Assembly: GCA_005765155.1 (NCBI GenBank) | Contig: VCCP01000001.1 | Location: 496,001-560,000 of the forward strand | Reading direction: 5' to 3' | DNA: 64,000 nt | Source of the DNA: Zelopaecilomyces penicillatus | Taxonomy: Eukaryota; Ascomycota; Sordariomycetes; Hypocreales; Pseudodiploosporaceae | Shown: one piece after another, positions 21,416 through 34,009 of the stretch | Numbering within the stretch: position 1 is the first letter of the stretch | Layout of the letters: each line of letters opens with the position of its first letter | Translations under genes and position numbers: made by a program | Notes under the pieces: model-generated | The model's database searches: none | Seen by the model: only the letters and a program-made list of their open reading frames with translations | Told to the model about the DNA's origin: nothing

Positions 21416-22706
21416 TTACCCTGCACCAGATGGCCCTGATGGACTTTCTCGCATCCAGTCTTCGCGGGCTTCCTCAGTTAATTTGCTCTCAAAGATATCC
21501 ACTGCCAGGCCAGCTTCTATGAAATCCTCCATCTCCTCGGTAATCGTTCGCAGCTTCTCCTTAACCGCAATCGCGCCTTCGGAACCTACAATGTGCCTGG
21601 ATGGAGGGTTTTCATGGCCACCGATTGCGGTCAACGCAAGCACAGTCTCCATAACGAGCTTGTCCACTGACCCAGGAGGAAGTTTTGGATATCGGGAGTA
21701 CACCTCGCCCACACCCATTTCAGGCTCGAGCAAAAGGGAGGCCTCAGGTGATACTGGAGAAGTCTCCGTTGGCGGTGTGGTTGGAACAGCCGTTTCCGGG
21801 TTGGAGTTCAATACGTTAGAAAGCATGTCTCGTATGCTTGGTGCCAGTGTGAAACTGTTGGTGTAGGCAGGGATTTGTGGCGCAAAGGTCAGACGGTTTG
21901 TGAGAGATTGGATTTCTTTACTCGGCTGTACAATGGTGAGCTTGATATTGAAGGGCGCGATCTCATATGCCAAAGAGTCACAAAATCCCTCCAGGGCCCA
22001 AGTGGCAGCCGTGTACATGGACATGTGAGGAGTTCCGATATGGCCGCCAGTGCTAGTTAGAACCAAAATATGGCCAGTTTGTTGAGCTCGTAGTAAGGGA
22101 AGTGTTGCCTTGATGAAATTGACCTGAGAGAAAAAAATAGTCTCAAACTGGTCCCTAGCCAAGTTTCGAGTTGTTGGGTTGGTCGCAAGCTCCTCTACAG
22201 TCCCAATTACGGCTGCAAAGATAAGCCATGTTAGCATATTGCCGTGTGCTGGAATCAGGCTTGTTGTTGAAACAAAATCAGGAAAGGCAAAGCCCTAAAA
22301 GTCTATGATGTCTTGGAGCCCAATTACTCCTGGTGACAAGATGGTGGATCAGCTTACCCTCTGACTTGCAGCAAAGCAAGATGTCTATTCTGCCGAACAC
22401 GTCCACTGCCTCTGCGATAGCGGCGCCGCATCCGCTCATTGTCCGACCATCACAGCGAATTCCACGGATCCTGTCCTTCCAGCCTTCGCGATCGCTGCGC
22501 GTGCTGGTGCACTCGTTGATAAGCTCACGGAATTCGGCGCTCCTCTCCTCGTGCTCAATCTCCAGCGGCGGTAGACAGGCCGCGACGCAATCGCCGTGTG
22601 TAAGGAGCTGGCGGATGAGCCGCACCGCAAGCGGTGATAGCGAGGCCGTCAGGAGCCATATGCGAGGTGAATTGTGTGTCGCTGTTGGAATTTCTTGGTC
22701 AGCCAT
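21416..22706 (-). CDS. SDR-fold protein lacking the standard catalytic and cofactor motifs
   Basis: 381 residues from exons 22706-22358 and 22212-21416; the intron 22213-22357 has a GTAAGC donor and CAG acceptor. The body reads as a short-chain dehydrogenase: DVFGRIDILLCC (cofactor-domain strand), GHILVLTSTGGHIGTPHMSMY and WALEGFCDSLAYEIAPFNIKLTIVQP. Two classical motifs are altered. The glycine-rich TGxxxGxG is TASLSPLA (20-27), and the active-site YxxxK is Y183-TAA-T187, with Thr for Lys. Unless compensated, this argues against ordinary dehydrogenase activity. I believe similar proteins occur in other Sordariomycetes, so this is probably a conserved non-enzymatic or atypical SDR. The tail after about residue 260 is unusual for SDRs. 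The start is set by MADQEIPTATHNSPRIWLL; an upstream in-frame Met exists at 22865. Confidence 0.85.
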
Positions 22707-25324
22707 TTGTACGCGACGATGCTCATTGTGCGATGGCACAGCGAAACCAGACCAAGGCTGTCTTGGCTGGCGACCTCGGTCTTGGGGGTTTGGGGGGAGA
22801 GGGGCAGCAGTAGAGCAGCACATTTGAGTAACGTAGGTATGGTCGAGGATCAAAACGGTGAGCAAGGGCTGTGCATGACCACGGTATGATTCCTGTATGA
22901 TTTGTGTATGACTTGCAAGTGTTGCAGCATTGGCTAATAAGAAACTTCAAAGTGAAAGACAAAATTCTAACAGGCTGAAACCACTAAAATTCAAGGAGGC
23001 AGCTGAGGCAGTTGAGGCAGTTGTAGGTTGTTGTAGTGCTAGCCACTGGTACACGTACGGAAGGAGCGATGTTGCGGTATCGACGTGTTAGTCGGCCGTC
23101 CCGGAGAAGGAGCCGCTGATACGTCCTGTTGCGGCTGCCGGCCAGCGCGATGCTGCTGCTGGAGGGGCTGTTGTAGCGACCGTTGGTAGGGCTTTGCGAC
23201 ACGTGCAGTGGGGTGATTCCCGCCCTGGGTGGACATGCTGTGTACCTACCTGTAGGCAGGTATAGAAGTCTTCAACGCAGCACAGCTTGGAGGTGCCAAC
23301 CCTTCGACTTGATACTGAAACCGAAACCAAGCGGCAAGTTCTGACAGCACAAAGGAGCGAATTCAACGGCCTGTTGAGAAAAGAGCCAAGAAAATAATGA
23401 CAAGCCGGTAACAGCTCAGACAGAGATAAGATGCTCGTAAAACTATGTGGTCGCCCAGACAAGCAAGAGGGGGGGAGGGATTCTCTCGGCAAACAAGCAA
23501 TGGGAGCGGTTGATGATGCAATGGCTTGGACGTCATGGAGCGAGATGGCTTGATTTTGAAGAATTTGGAAAGAGAAAAAACGAATTCAATCCAAATATCA
23601 GAACCCACTCTCATGGCCGTTGCAAAACAAAGCCTTATACGCCGCAAAGACGACATGGATATCAAGTTGGGATGCATGCTCAACTACGGCCGCATTCAAA
23701 ACCCGAGCCCTGTCATTGGCAGAACAGAGTGTACATGTTCCCACGACCCGTTAGCTGAAAACGCTGGAGAGCGATGACACGCATTGTCTTGACATGGATT
23801 ACAACGGTGGGTAAACCATATTCTTCTTAGCACTGAGGCTAACCTAGTCTGTTGCTCGATATGGCCCGAACGACTCGGAGTAGACGACGGAGATGCAAGA
23901 TTAAGCCCCCGGCAACTGGGCATCATACTACGTATGTCGGCATAGTATAGTAACTCGTAATTAGTTCAATGGTTCGTTCACGGCCAAGGAGCCGTGTTGC
24001 CGTGTTGCCGCTAACCAATAGGTGGGCGCTTTTGGGTCGTCCTTGGCTGCCAATGGGACCAACGGGCGGTAGACAGCCGTTCCAGGACGCCGAATTGGGC
24101 GAACAGGGGAGATGAACAACGAGCATTGACTGATAAAATGAATACGGACGGATATTTACCTGGTTCCCACATTCCGGTGCAACAGAGGCAATTATAACCG
24201 AGACGGGACCTATATATCGAAGAAAACAAGTTTATATTGGAAACCTACGCCGCGTACCTACTTGCGCCACACCAATATCCCATGTGTTGCCTGAGATTAC
24301 ATAGTCGAAACCTATTCAAGGAGGATTCTCTGGGCCTTTGCAGGATCAAAACTGAGTCAATAGTGGCTAGCCTATTATTGGCCACAACAACGAAAGGTAT
24401 AGGTGATGAGTTATACCCGCAATGCGAAACAATCCTCATACGTGGTTTTTCTTCCTCAAAACCTGCTTGTGCAAATTCGACACATTTCCAACTACATAGT
24501 TGGTGAACGAACGCTTGAACTTGCTGCCCCATCTTGGCATGGTTTCCTTTCATGCGATGGAACAAGCTTCAACACGGGCCCTCCAGTGATCTGATATCTG
24601 TTTGCAGGCAGCAACAAACAACAGTAGTTGGTTTTATCATTAGTTGGTCGTTGTGCAATTTTTTCCTTGTTTCAAAACCAAGATTATGCCGCAGCATCAC
24701 AATCGGGGCAACGTACCGCTTTGGAAAGGTGAGCGGCCATTCTGTCAAACAAAGGGCGTGGGAGAAAAGGCGTCAATAATCGAAACAAGAGGCATTAGTG
24801 CATATCTGCGGACTTTAAAGAAAGATGACGCCATGAATTGGCCCGCACCCAGTCTTTCTTCTTCCAACCATCAATCAAGTCTTACTTATCCCATCGGAAA
24901 TGGCAAGGGGTTCAAGACTCACTATATCGTTGTTCCACTGTTTATCCCACGCCCACCGAGGCAGCCACTTGAAAAGAACGATGCATGAATGCAGATAATA
25001 TTGCTTGGCACCATCTTCAGGGATATTTTGTTTTTACCTCACGAGCTGACAGGTGCATTGGCATCAAGTGAAGGGTTTGTCCGAGATTTTGTCCGGGTCT
25101 TGAGATTCTCACTGACACGTGCGTGCAGGGGCAACCGTTCGGCAAAGGTCTCCTCGGCTTGCCAACTTTGCAAATCTCTTCTCCCTGACAATTCGTTCAC
25201 ATTAACAACTTTCTTGTTGATCAAAATGACATTCAAATTTTGCTAGCTAAAAGAAATACACAAAGGTCTTGGACATGATAGTTCTCAAACCTATCAGCGC
25301 ATCTAGTGGGAAAAAACAAACTCT
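22707..25324. other. 2.6 kb intergenic region, no supportable gene
   Basis: Only short overlapping frames on both strands (up to about 134 codons), without domains, splice logic or consistent codon use. It should include the SDR-like gene's promoter and the transporter's 3' UTR. I saw no transposon ends. Confidence 0.5.
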
Positions 25325-27604
25325 TCAGGACTTGATCTCAATTCTCTCCTCGCGAGTGCTGTCAGAGTGGCCAAGCTCGGGCTCGCCATCCAGCTTGTGG
25401 TTCGCCTCTGTAACACCAAAGAGCTCGTCCATCTTCTCCAAGCTAAGGCCCTTGGTCTCAGGGACGAAGAACCAAACAAAGACGCCCATGATGAAGCAAA
25501 AGCTTCCAAACAGGAAAAACATGCCCTGTGGATATCCGTGTTAGCAGCCACCATTATATCGAAGCATCAGAGAGAATTGTTGCAGCCAAAAAGTTCTAGC
25601 GGATTCACTTACATAGCCAGCTGTCCCCATGGTTTGCTGCATAGTGAGCACAGCTATAATAATGTTAGCAAGGAAAGTCCTGTCTAGATGCTGGTAAAAG
25701 ATGCCTGGAACTTACTTCGTGCGCAGATGAAATTGAAGAGCCACTGAGTGGCAGCGCCAATGGCAACGTTCATAGCACGCAGTCGAGCTGTGGGGATTTC
25801 GCTGATGAGAATCCAGCAAGCAGGTCCCCATCCGAATTGGAACGCACTATTATTTATCTGTTAGTTGATCATTCATTATCATAAGGTTGCATCAGATTGA
25901 TGCCTATCAGATTAGGGTACTAACGCAGCCCAGAGATAGATGCAAGTGATGGCAACATATCCGAATGCGGTGACCTGAGGAAGTAATGTCAGCATGCATG
26001 TTCAGTGTCAAGCTTTGAGAGCAAAAGTGTCCACGTACCGGTCGGCCCACAACAGGTGGCTGGACTCTTCCATAGATACCGATAATGTAAAGAACGATGC
26101 CCTGAGCTCCAGCAGTCCAGAGCAAACTCCAGCGTCGGCCTAGAGAATCGGCAATGAAGATCAGGAAGATGGCGGATGCAGTAACCTTGACTACACCATA
26201 GACTCCAGTGGCAAATAGGGACGAGTCTGTACCGCTCATGCCAAGATTCTTGAAAATTTGAGGCGCATAGTAGTTCTGTAATGGGAGTTGTCAGAATGAT
26301 TCTTTTGAGATTCATGGCAAGAGCACTTTTGCGTTCTTACAATGGCATTGACACCAGTCATCTGCTGGAAGATCATGAGCATAACAGAGATGATGGCTCG
26401 GTTGCGGTTTCCGGGAACCAGCACCATCTCCTTGAGAAGAGTCTTGAACGTCGCGTCACCAGTCAAGCGTCTCTCAGCCTCGAGCTGCTCAGACATCTCT
26501 CGAAGCTCAGCGGAAACGTAATCGGAATCGGCAGGCATTCTATCTTCCTTGTCAGCTACACGCGACGTGATTTTCTAGTAATCAGTTGAGAGGATGTCCT
26601 ACGCTCGAAGGCTGACGAGAATCTTTGTCGCCTCCTCCCAGTTGTCTTTGCGAGCACACCATCGCGGACTAAAGACGAAGAAAATAGTTAGTGGTGAATT
26701 CCACGCAGGCCGCAAAATGGAGAAGGTTGGAATAGTTCAATTTACCTTTCGGGGGAAGTAAGCATTCCAAAGACAAGGAAACTACGCATTCTCTTGTTAG
26801 CACATCTGGTTCCAGTCGAGATCGTAACGAGAATCGATAGGCCTTACATGGGAGGCAAGGCTTGCAGGGCCAACGGGACGATATATTTGGCTGGGCCAGA
26901 AACATGCAAGAGGCATCCGTAGTTGACCCTTGAAAACGCATTAGCATACGTCATAGGCCCGCAGACATGTCGACAACCTACCAGAAAGCAGTCATGATTC
27001 CAAAAACGTTGAACAGCTGGAAGAAAGCTGTAAAGTTTTGGTCAGTAATTGCTACATCGCAATAGAGAGAAAGTGGGAGAGTGGTGGGCAACATACTGGT
27101 CAAACCTCCACGAATGGCACGCGGAGCACATTCAGAGACATACAAAGGCACCAGAGTAGAGGCAGCGCCGCAACCAAGACCGGCAATAAACCGGCCGACG
27201 TACATGATGGCCAGGGTTCCGTGGATAGCAGATGAAGCCTGAAAGATGACGCCGACAATAGTCAGAACACCAGTGCCGATGAGACACCACCGGCGACCCC
27301 ATTTGTCAGTGGCCCAGCTAGTAAAGAAACATGCGACGAAGCAACCGGCTTGCAGGGTCGAGACGATATTCTGGCTCAGCGTTGTCTGCTCCTTGGCCGG
27401 CTTGCCGAAGATGCCGAAGCGCTTCTGGGCGTCGGGCATGGCAAGAATGCCGCCGATGGCGCCCGTGTCCCAGCCGAACAGCATGCCACCGAAGCAGGCG
27501 GAGAAGACGAGGGCGAAGACTCTCCATCCGTAGATCTCGTCGGGGTCGGTACGCATCGCATCGTTGCGCACGATGCGACGTAGGATCTTGGCCATGGTAC
27601 CCAT
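25325..27604 (-). CDS. MFS sugar/quinate-type transporter, 11 exons
   Basis: 531 residues. Exons (minus): 27604-27097, 27027-26982, 26928-26848, 26781-26746, 26668-26603, 26539-26341, 26275-26039, 25974-25925, 25846-25716, 25653-25613, 25525-25325. All ten introns are GT-AG and every join keeps frame. The protein is a plasma-membrane proton-coupled sugar porter type with about 12 membrane segments. Motifs: FGWDTGAIGG in helix 1, DKWGRRW in loop 2-3, YVGRFIAGLGCG, VPLYVSECAPRAIRG, SPERSPRW, FQQMTGVNAINYYAPQIFKNLG, DSLGRRWSLLW, and PETKGLSLEKMDELFG at the end. NAINYYAPQIFKNLGMSG followed by GVYGVVKV is what I associate with quinate permeases (QutD/Qa-y); hexose or other sugars remain possible. 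No quinate-pathway genes lie beside it. Confidence 0.9.
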
Positions 27605-29207
27605 GGTGGGCGAAGTCCAGTCGGCTCTATTAAGAGAATCTGGGGGATATCGTGTCGTGTTTTTGGTGGGCGCGAGAAGTGTTTTTTGGTGTAGGAGACG
27701 ATGAGAGGGCAGCTAATTAGCTATTCTTCGAAGGGGGGAGAGAGCAGGGCGGTTATTTTGAGGAATGGGAGCCCCAGGCTTTAATTCGGTCGGACTCGGC
27801 CCTACGGAAAGCAAAAAGAGCAGATGCCTACTGAGGGAGAAACGCGTGGGCGAATGCGGAAACAGAAGAAGATGAAGAAGAAGACGAAGTGAATGAGGAT
27901 GTCAGATGGGAGCACAAGAGGTGGTGAGACGACGACATGTATATAATCCACGGGCTACGGTAGAATATCCGTGGGTAGACGGCATAGCTTGGGGTCCAGG
28001 GCCGATTGGAACACGGCACTGGAGACGCACGTCCGTCCGAAGCTACGACTGCCTACAAATTGGCTGCAATAAGGTAGGTAGGTAAGCTACAACTATACAA
28101 GTCCCAAAGTATCTACATGCCCAGTTGGTGTGTTATGTCTCGGCTCGCCAGACCTTTGGTACTGCTTATCCCGGGGGGGGCAGTGAGCTTTCCCCAAGAT
28201 GATGCATTGGTGTGGTACGTGGGTTCGTGACCCATAGTATTATGCATATTACATATGGGGTCTAGCCGCATGGAAACTTTGGAAAGCCATCCATCCATCC
28301 ATTCTTCCCTCCATCCCTGCCGGGACGCCCCTCTCCGTTCTGTGGCTGCAGCTCTTGGGCTTGGCTATTTGATACGAGTGGGAAAAGGGTCATAATATTG
28401 GGTGATCTGGGGAAGAGAGTTTTGGAAGAAGAAGAAGCCTGGGGGTGTGAATTGGGTTTGAATAGCTCGTCTGACAGGCTTGCGCTGGGACGGTAGGCGG
28501 GCTTTTTTTGCAAAAAGGTGTGTGTGGTGTGCTCAGCTCTTGATTGAAAGGCAACTGTTATAATAGGGAGTTGACGATGAAAAGTGTTGTTAACAAAACG
28601 AATCATGGGGGGGATGAAGGAAGAGAACATTCATCTCATGATTGGAGCGCGCAACCATCGGCCCTTTTCTTTGTCGCTGTTGTTCGTACCTACTCAGTGA
28701 ATCGCCCACGAGTCCCACGTCCGCAATAATGGGCATACCACGCCTGACGGTAATGCAACAACGGGAGGATCAGCAATTGAAAAGGCTATTAGACAGGACG
28801 TGTGTTTTGCTTTCTTCAACTGGAAATACCTATCTAAAGAGAAGAAGTCGGGTGGCATATTTCCAAATGGCGCCAGCCTTAATTACTATACTGCCCCGGC
28901 TTGAATAGCATGGAGGTTTACCTAGGTGTTTCAGAGAAAGACTCCAGGCGCCGCCACAGGGCAGTTAGGACGACCGCCGCTGCAAACTTCAGATGCCTTT
29001 GCGCTGGAATGAAATACCTGTACGAACAGAAAATAGGTACATGCTGGACACCCGTGCTTCAAAGACACATAGAAACTAAAGTCCACAAAGGGAAACGGAA
29101 CAATAGCTATCCACCAATAGCGGGTTGTTTAACAGATTGCCATGGGTGGAGGGCCCGTGTGTTTGTGTTTGTGTGTGTGTGCGGGAAGAGGAGCATTAAA
29201 CAGGGGA

Positions 29208-29222
29208 GGGGGGGGGGGGGGG
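29208..29222. repeat. Poly-G tract (15 G)
   Basis: Uninterrupted G run directly after agggga, downstream of a GT-rich stretch (29160-29182). Confidence 0.85.
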
Positions 29223-29611
29223 TAAAGGATATATCCCACCGCCAAGCGACTGGTTTGAGTGGCAAAGCCGCAGCCTAGCATTCCCATCTCGCCCTGTGTA
29301 CATTGGTACACTGTAGTTGAGGAACTGCAACGTGGGCAAGTCCGGAACGATGCTCCAGAACCTCGTGCCCCTGACCTTTGAGGCTTTAGCTAGTTGGGAG
29401 TTGAACGCCTTCTCTCAGGCGAGCTGGAGCCTCCCATACTTGGGCTTGCTTTCTAACAACAGCCCTGTAAGTTTAATAGTGGAGGAGAACACTACAACGA
29501 CCTATGCTAAGGTAGGTACCTGCCTAGGAGGTAGTGGAGGCGCACTAATTTACCCCAGTTCTCGGGTGAGATCATCAGCCGGCCGGGGCATGCCTTACCA
29601 CGATCTAATTT

Positions 29612-29624
29612 GGGGGGGGGGGGG
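29612..29624. repeat. Poly-G tract (13 G)
   Basis: Uninterrupted G run 390 bp after the previous tract, in the same gene-free region. Confidence 0.85.
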
Positions 29625-32600
29625 TTCTTCACCAATGCGAGTGCCTGTATTTACTCCGTTTAGTGGGTGCCTACCTACCTGGACCAAATTATCACAGTAA
29701 TTAATTACCTGTTTGGAATAAATGGCCCGTCGGGTATATAAGTCGAGAGATCACAGGCATGTATTAGATGATGATTTTTGCCTTGGGCGCTCAAAATGTG
29801 TTGATATGTAGGAATTATTTAAAGGCAAGCCATGTTTATCTAGTATCAGGTTAATTATTGTTCATGTTATTTAGTAGGACGCCGTAGTTAATGCTGGGCT
29901 GCTGGTCCCCCAGGCTGAAGCTGGATGGCTGACGACGGGGCCATCTTAGCGCTCACCATCCCCATCCCATCCCATCCCATCCCCCCTTCCACATCCACAT
30001 TCACATCCATTTCCATCCACTCATCATCGTCTGCACAAAATTCTTACCAACAAGCGAAACAACGCTCTGGGGATTTTATGCTTGTGCTTTTTTTTTGACC
30101 CGTTTCTCGGTTGACGCTAGAATACTCCGATCAAAACTGACCCACCCTTCCCCCCCATTTTGCGGGGTGGATTCTGTTTGGAGGAAAATCCGGAATTCCT
30201 TTCCAGCTGGTGCCCTACTGGGAGACTTCTACCCCAATTTTTGCCACGTGGTATGAAAACGAAACATGGGAAGTTCTCTCTCTCTCTCCAGCCTCATCTT
30301 CACTGATAAAGCTGTGGTATTCGTGTAACCTTGGACTCCTTCAAGCTGTAGTCATCATCCCCTTCCCCCCACCTACCCATCTGTCATGCTGATCATTGCA
30401 CGGCCAGATACCTATATGTAGGTAGGTTGGTAGTGGGTTACTCAAACCATGGCTCGCTTAACGGCTTCGCATGTCTTCAGTCTTGGCCACCAACGACGGA
30501 AAGGGCGTTTGTGAACAGATATCATCCCCCCATCTCCCGGAGGCTACAGCCAAGACCCATTGAACGGCCAGGATTCATGGAAGAATTTGACGGAATACGC
30601 ATCGTATTTTCCCGTGCGTTTAAATCTTCAATGTGCCGCGACATTTGTCCCGGGTTCAATATGCATCTGTTGCAATCGCTTGATGAACAGATCCGAGATA
30701 TTGACATTTCCGGGAATGCAATACCCCGACATCCCGACTTCAACAATTTTTTGGAGATGTACAGAAATAGTTACTGTGCATATACTCAATCCAGATGAAA
30801 GCTGAGAAGCAATGTAACGATGCTCAGTTTGTGGTGGTTTCACGCACATCAATGCCCTCACATACAGATCCATGTGGTTACATCCCGGTATTGCTGTTAC
30901 TCACACAACCGCCATCTCCAGGGCCCTGGGAGCTGTTTTCCAACCCTCAGCATGCTTCTAGTTGACAAAACCATCACCTCTTGCATCTACATGCAACAGG
31001 CATTTCTCAAAATTATTGGATCGAATATTTTTCTCGATCTTGTGTTGCAGAGTCGGTACCGAATGCATCTTCATCTAGATATCATGGCTCAACAGTATCA
31101 ATGCACCATATAATACAAGTCATCCCAACACACTAACCAGCCGTCTCAATGGAACTATTGGCATGTTGATCACAAATATGTAATGCCGTAACCCAAAGGA
31201 AGGAACATCTACAACGCCACCATAGCCCGAATGACCCAAGTTGCAAAATCATAACAACGTGTACATGACACCAGTTCGGACTGATCATCCGTGCGTACAG
31301 ATACTGACGTTGCTTGTAGACATACCTGTACCCTGTTCTTGGCAACCGTCCATGTCACAGCATACTAACTAAGATCCCGGCCGAGAAAACATGGAGTATG
31401 GAGTATTCACCTCGGTCGGCGCAATTTCGAGTGTTTGGAGATCTGTAAAAACTACGCTTTGCTCATTGGTGGTAAAACTCTTGACACACATCCCCATCAC
31501 GTTTCCCCGTATGCTTCGATATCGACGTCTCGACTTTCGGCGTACCATCACCGAGGAGCATGTTCAGTGTCTGATGTTCCGCAAATGAACGGCTCGTCCA
31601 AACGGGCCATGCAATCCAAATACCGTTTTTGATAGCTTATGACTGAGCAAGTTGAAAGCTCGTAGCTCCCCAATGCCACCAATCAAAGTTCTTACCGGGC
31701 TGCCGGCACAGTTTGTAGTTTATGGTAAAGGGAAGCAAAATAAGCTATTATGCATGTACTCTAATTTCAGACTCGGATAAAGAACACCGAGAAGACAGCG
31801 TGACGGCTGACCTTTTTGACGCATCGGGTTGGAGATCTAGCTACCATCTCTAGGTAAATGCGGAGTTTGGTGGCTCCTCACCATGGTTCGTTAGTTGTAA
31901 TATGCGAGACCCTCCCCCACGACAAGGATTCGGGAAGATAGATGCACGCCTGCATGTTGCAGAGCCGCTTCGAAACGATACATGTAACTGTGTATATCAT
32001 TCATTACTAGCTTCTGACGCTGTGGCAGGGGAATTAATATGATGGCTATATGTAATCAAGAATCGATACTTGTGTGTTTTCTGTCAAAGGACACGGCTTG
32101 GCAAGATTCTCCATCCATTGTTAAGCAAGTGAGAATTCAGCAGACATGACATCTTGAGGATTTTCCACCATTTATATTTGATGCCGGGTTGGCGAGTATT
32201 TGGAACCATTTGCTGTAGTAATTGGATATTGGAACTGAGGACATCATGTCTGCGATTGAATGTTGATATGAAGGGTCAATTAACTAAACATCTCAACTCT
32301 TCAAATTACATGTCACTGAAAATACCTATGTAAAAGAGAAGCGGTTTTACAGTGTGCGAATGATTGGTGAGTGAGTTGCCATTGAGAGTAAGCCATAAGA
32401 AAATGGCCTGTTGTTATGAGATTTGAAGACGATCATTGTTCCAGGTGCTCTGAATGTCTCGTCCACGGCTAGGAACGGACTTTGAATCTTGAGTATAATT
32501 GATGAAGAAACCGTGATGAGGATTATGGAGAGGCACGAGGAGAAGGTACAGTTGATCTAGACAACACCTACAGTGACCCAAACCTCCAAAACCAATCCAT

Positions 32601-32959
32601 GCATGCCTACCCTAGACCATACCTGCTCATTAGTTTGGCTTCACCGAAGTTTCAACAAACACAGCTCTGTTTTCCAATTGTGCCCAGAGCCAGTATGCAC
32701 ACAAACAATCGTATTGAATATCTCAATCTCCTTCCTTGGTTTTTCTGCATTTTGCACACAACTTCCATTGAGATCCAGCCGGCCAGCTGAAGATTTTGCC
32801 TGTGGGTCATTTAGTTACAGCAACGAATCGACATCACCACCCACCTACCCACCTGCCAAAACGTCAATACGCTCACAACGAGAAACGGTTCTGAAAGAAA
32901 ACAAGGATGAGGGCGTTCGTCGCGTTCCTGAAGCCCAACGCTCACTCAAAGTATTAAGC

Positions 32960-34009
32960 ATGGACCAAAATACATTTGTTGATGATTATTATCATGATGA
33001 TGATGTCGTCAACGGGCCCGCACCCTCCTCCCCTCTGTCTTCGCTCTCCGAGGATGAGCTGGCGTTGCCATCGCTGACGCCATTGAGACCCGTGCGCCAG
33101 AAGATTCGTTCACGTCCTACTACCAAAGTGGTGACCACCGCGCCGTTGTCCTCGTCGCCGCCGCCGCCGCTCTCAGCGCCACCATCTTCGCTCACGAAGA
33201 AGAAGCAAGAAGCCGATCGGCGTGAGCCTACGCGCGCAAAGACCAAGACCAAGACGAAGACGAAAACTCAGTCCAAGACTACCAAGTCGACAAAGTCACC
33301 TAGACAAGCCCCTGCGAAGCCGCAATGGGACGTTGAGAATCTGTTGACTGATCCTAAATCACCGCTGGCAACTGCTAGCCTTAGAGTCAGTTCTGCACTT
33401 GCCCCCTTACATTCATGTTTCCTCAAAATTGAAAGCAGTGAATTGTATCCCCGTTTCTATCAGGCTGACTTTTGGCGATTTCTGAGAGAGCAGAGTATTC
33501 TATCAAATCCCATGGCCTGGGATATCCTTGACCTTGAAGAAAAAGCCGAGATCCTATCCCTCTTCCCAGACAAACAGCACATCCTCAGCCCAGACACAGA
33601 GCACGCGCGCCCCAACTTCATCTCCCTACTCAACGACGACAGTTTCCGGTACGATTGTGCTACCTACACGGGGAACCTTGCTGAGGGCCGGCACGATCCC
33701 GAATGGCTGGCGTCGGCCTTTATCGCCCATGAGCGGCGCAGGGCAGGGGATTTTGATGAGTTTCTCATTAATAGGGTGCAGGATGACTGGGGGGTTGAGA
33801 TACTAGAGTCGATGAAAAAGATGCTATGCGTATTTACTCGTGGTAAAGATGACGATGAGGATGGTGATGATGATAATGATGATGAAGAAATGTCAACGGG
33901 GGTTAGGAGTGGAAGGGGGAGCGTGGATCGAAAGATGGAGAGCGTGTCTCCTATGAAGGAGGAGGTGGAGGATTCAGAGATGGACATGGATGATGAGTAC
34001 AACGAATGA
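32960..34009 (+). CDS. ASX-homology (ASXH/DEUBAD-type) domain protein
   Basis: 349 residues if unspliced from the ATG at 32960. The core carries the signature of fungal Asx-homology proteins: NLLTDPKSPLATASLR, then AWDILDLEEKAEILSLFPD, LLNDDSFRYDCATYTGNLAEGRHDPEW and AHERRRAGDFDEFL. In animals this domain (ASX/ASXL) binds and activates the BAP1/Calypso histone H2A deubiquitinase; a chromatin role here is inference. The N-terminal part is Ser/Pro and Lys/Thr rich; the tail is strongly acidic. A likely in-frame intron (33386-33463, GTCAGT donor, TATCAG acceptor, 78 nt) would remove 26 residues that interrupt the domain, leaving 323. The frame is open back to 32573 but that part looks non-coding, so the inner start is chosen. 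Confidence 0.8.
   Translation: MDQNTFVDDYYHDDDVVNGPAPSSPLSSLSEDELALPSLTPLRPVRQKIRSRPTTKVVTTAPLSSSPPPPLSAPPSSLTKKKQEADRREPTRAKTKTKTKTKTQSKTTKSTKSPRQAPAKPQWDVENLLTDPKSPLATASLRVSSALAPLHSCFLKIESSELYPRFYQADFWRFLREQSILSNPMAWDILDLEEKAEILSLFPDKQHILSPDTEHARPNFISLLNDDSFRYDCATYTGNLAEGRHDPEWLASAFIAHERRRAGDFDEFLINRVQDDWGVEILESMKKMLCVFTRGKDDDEDGDDDNDDEEMSTGVRSGRGSVDRKMESVSPMKEEVEDSEMDMDDEYNE

Larger units (their letters stand above)
27605..32959. other. 5.3 kb gene-free region
   Basis: The largest empty stretch. It holds the transporter promoter and, at its far end, the leader of the 32960 gene. Inside are two poly-G tracts (29208-29222, 29612-29624), GT-rich sequence near 29160-29182, and repeated cccat units near 29951-29985. 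ORFs such as 30427-30798 (123 codons) are matched by equally long frames on the other strand and show no domain. Repeated aggtaggtacc-like motifs occur around 28073, 29510 and 30415. No intact transposase or reverse transcriptase was recognised. Confidence 0.55.

Noticed and set aside
30427..30798. Forward ORF of 123 codons in the large gene-free region
   Set aside because: No domain or signal peptide, no clear codon bias, and frames of similar length overlap it on the other strand.
32573..32959. N-terminal extension of the ASXH protein from the upstream Met at 32573
   Set aside because: The frame is open, but composition is unlike coding sequence here, while MDQNTFVDDYY starts a plausible acidic N-terminus; not excluded.
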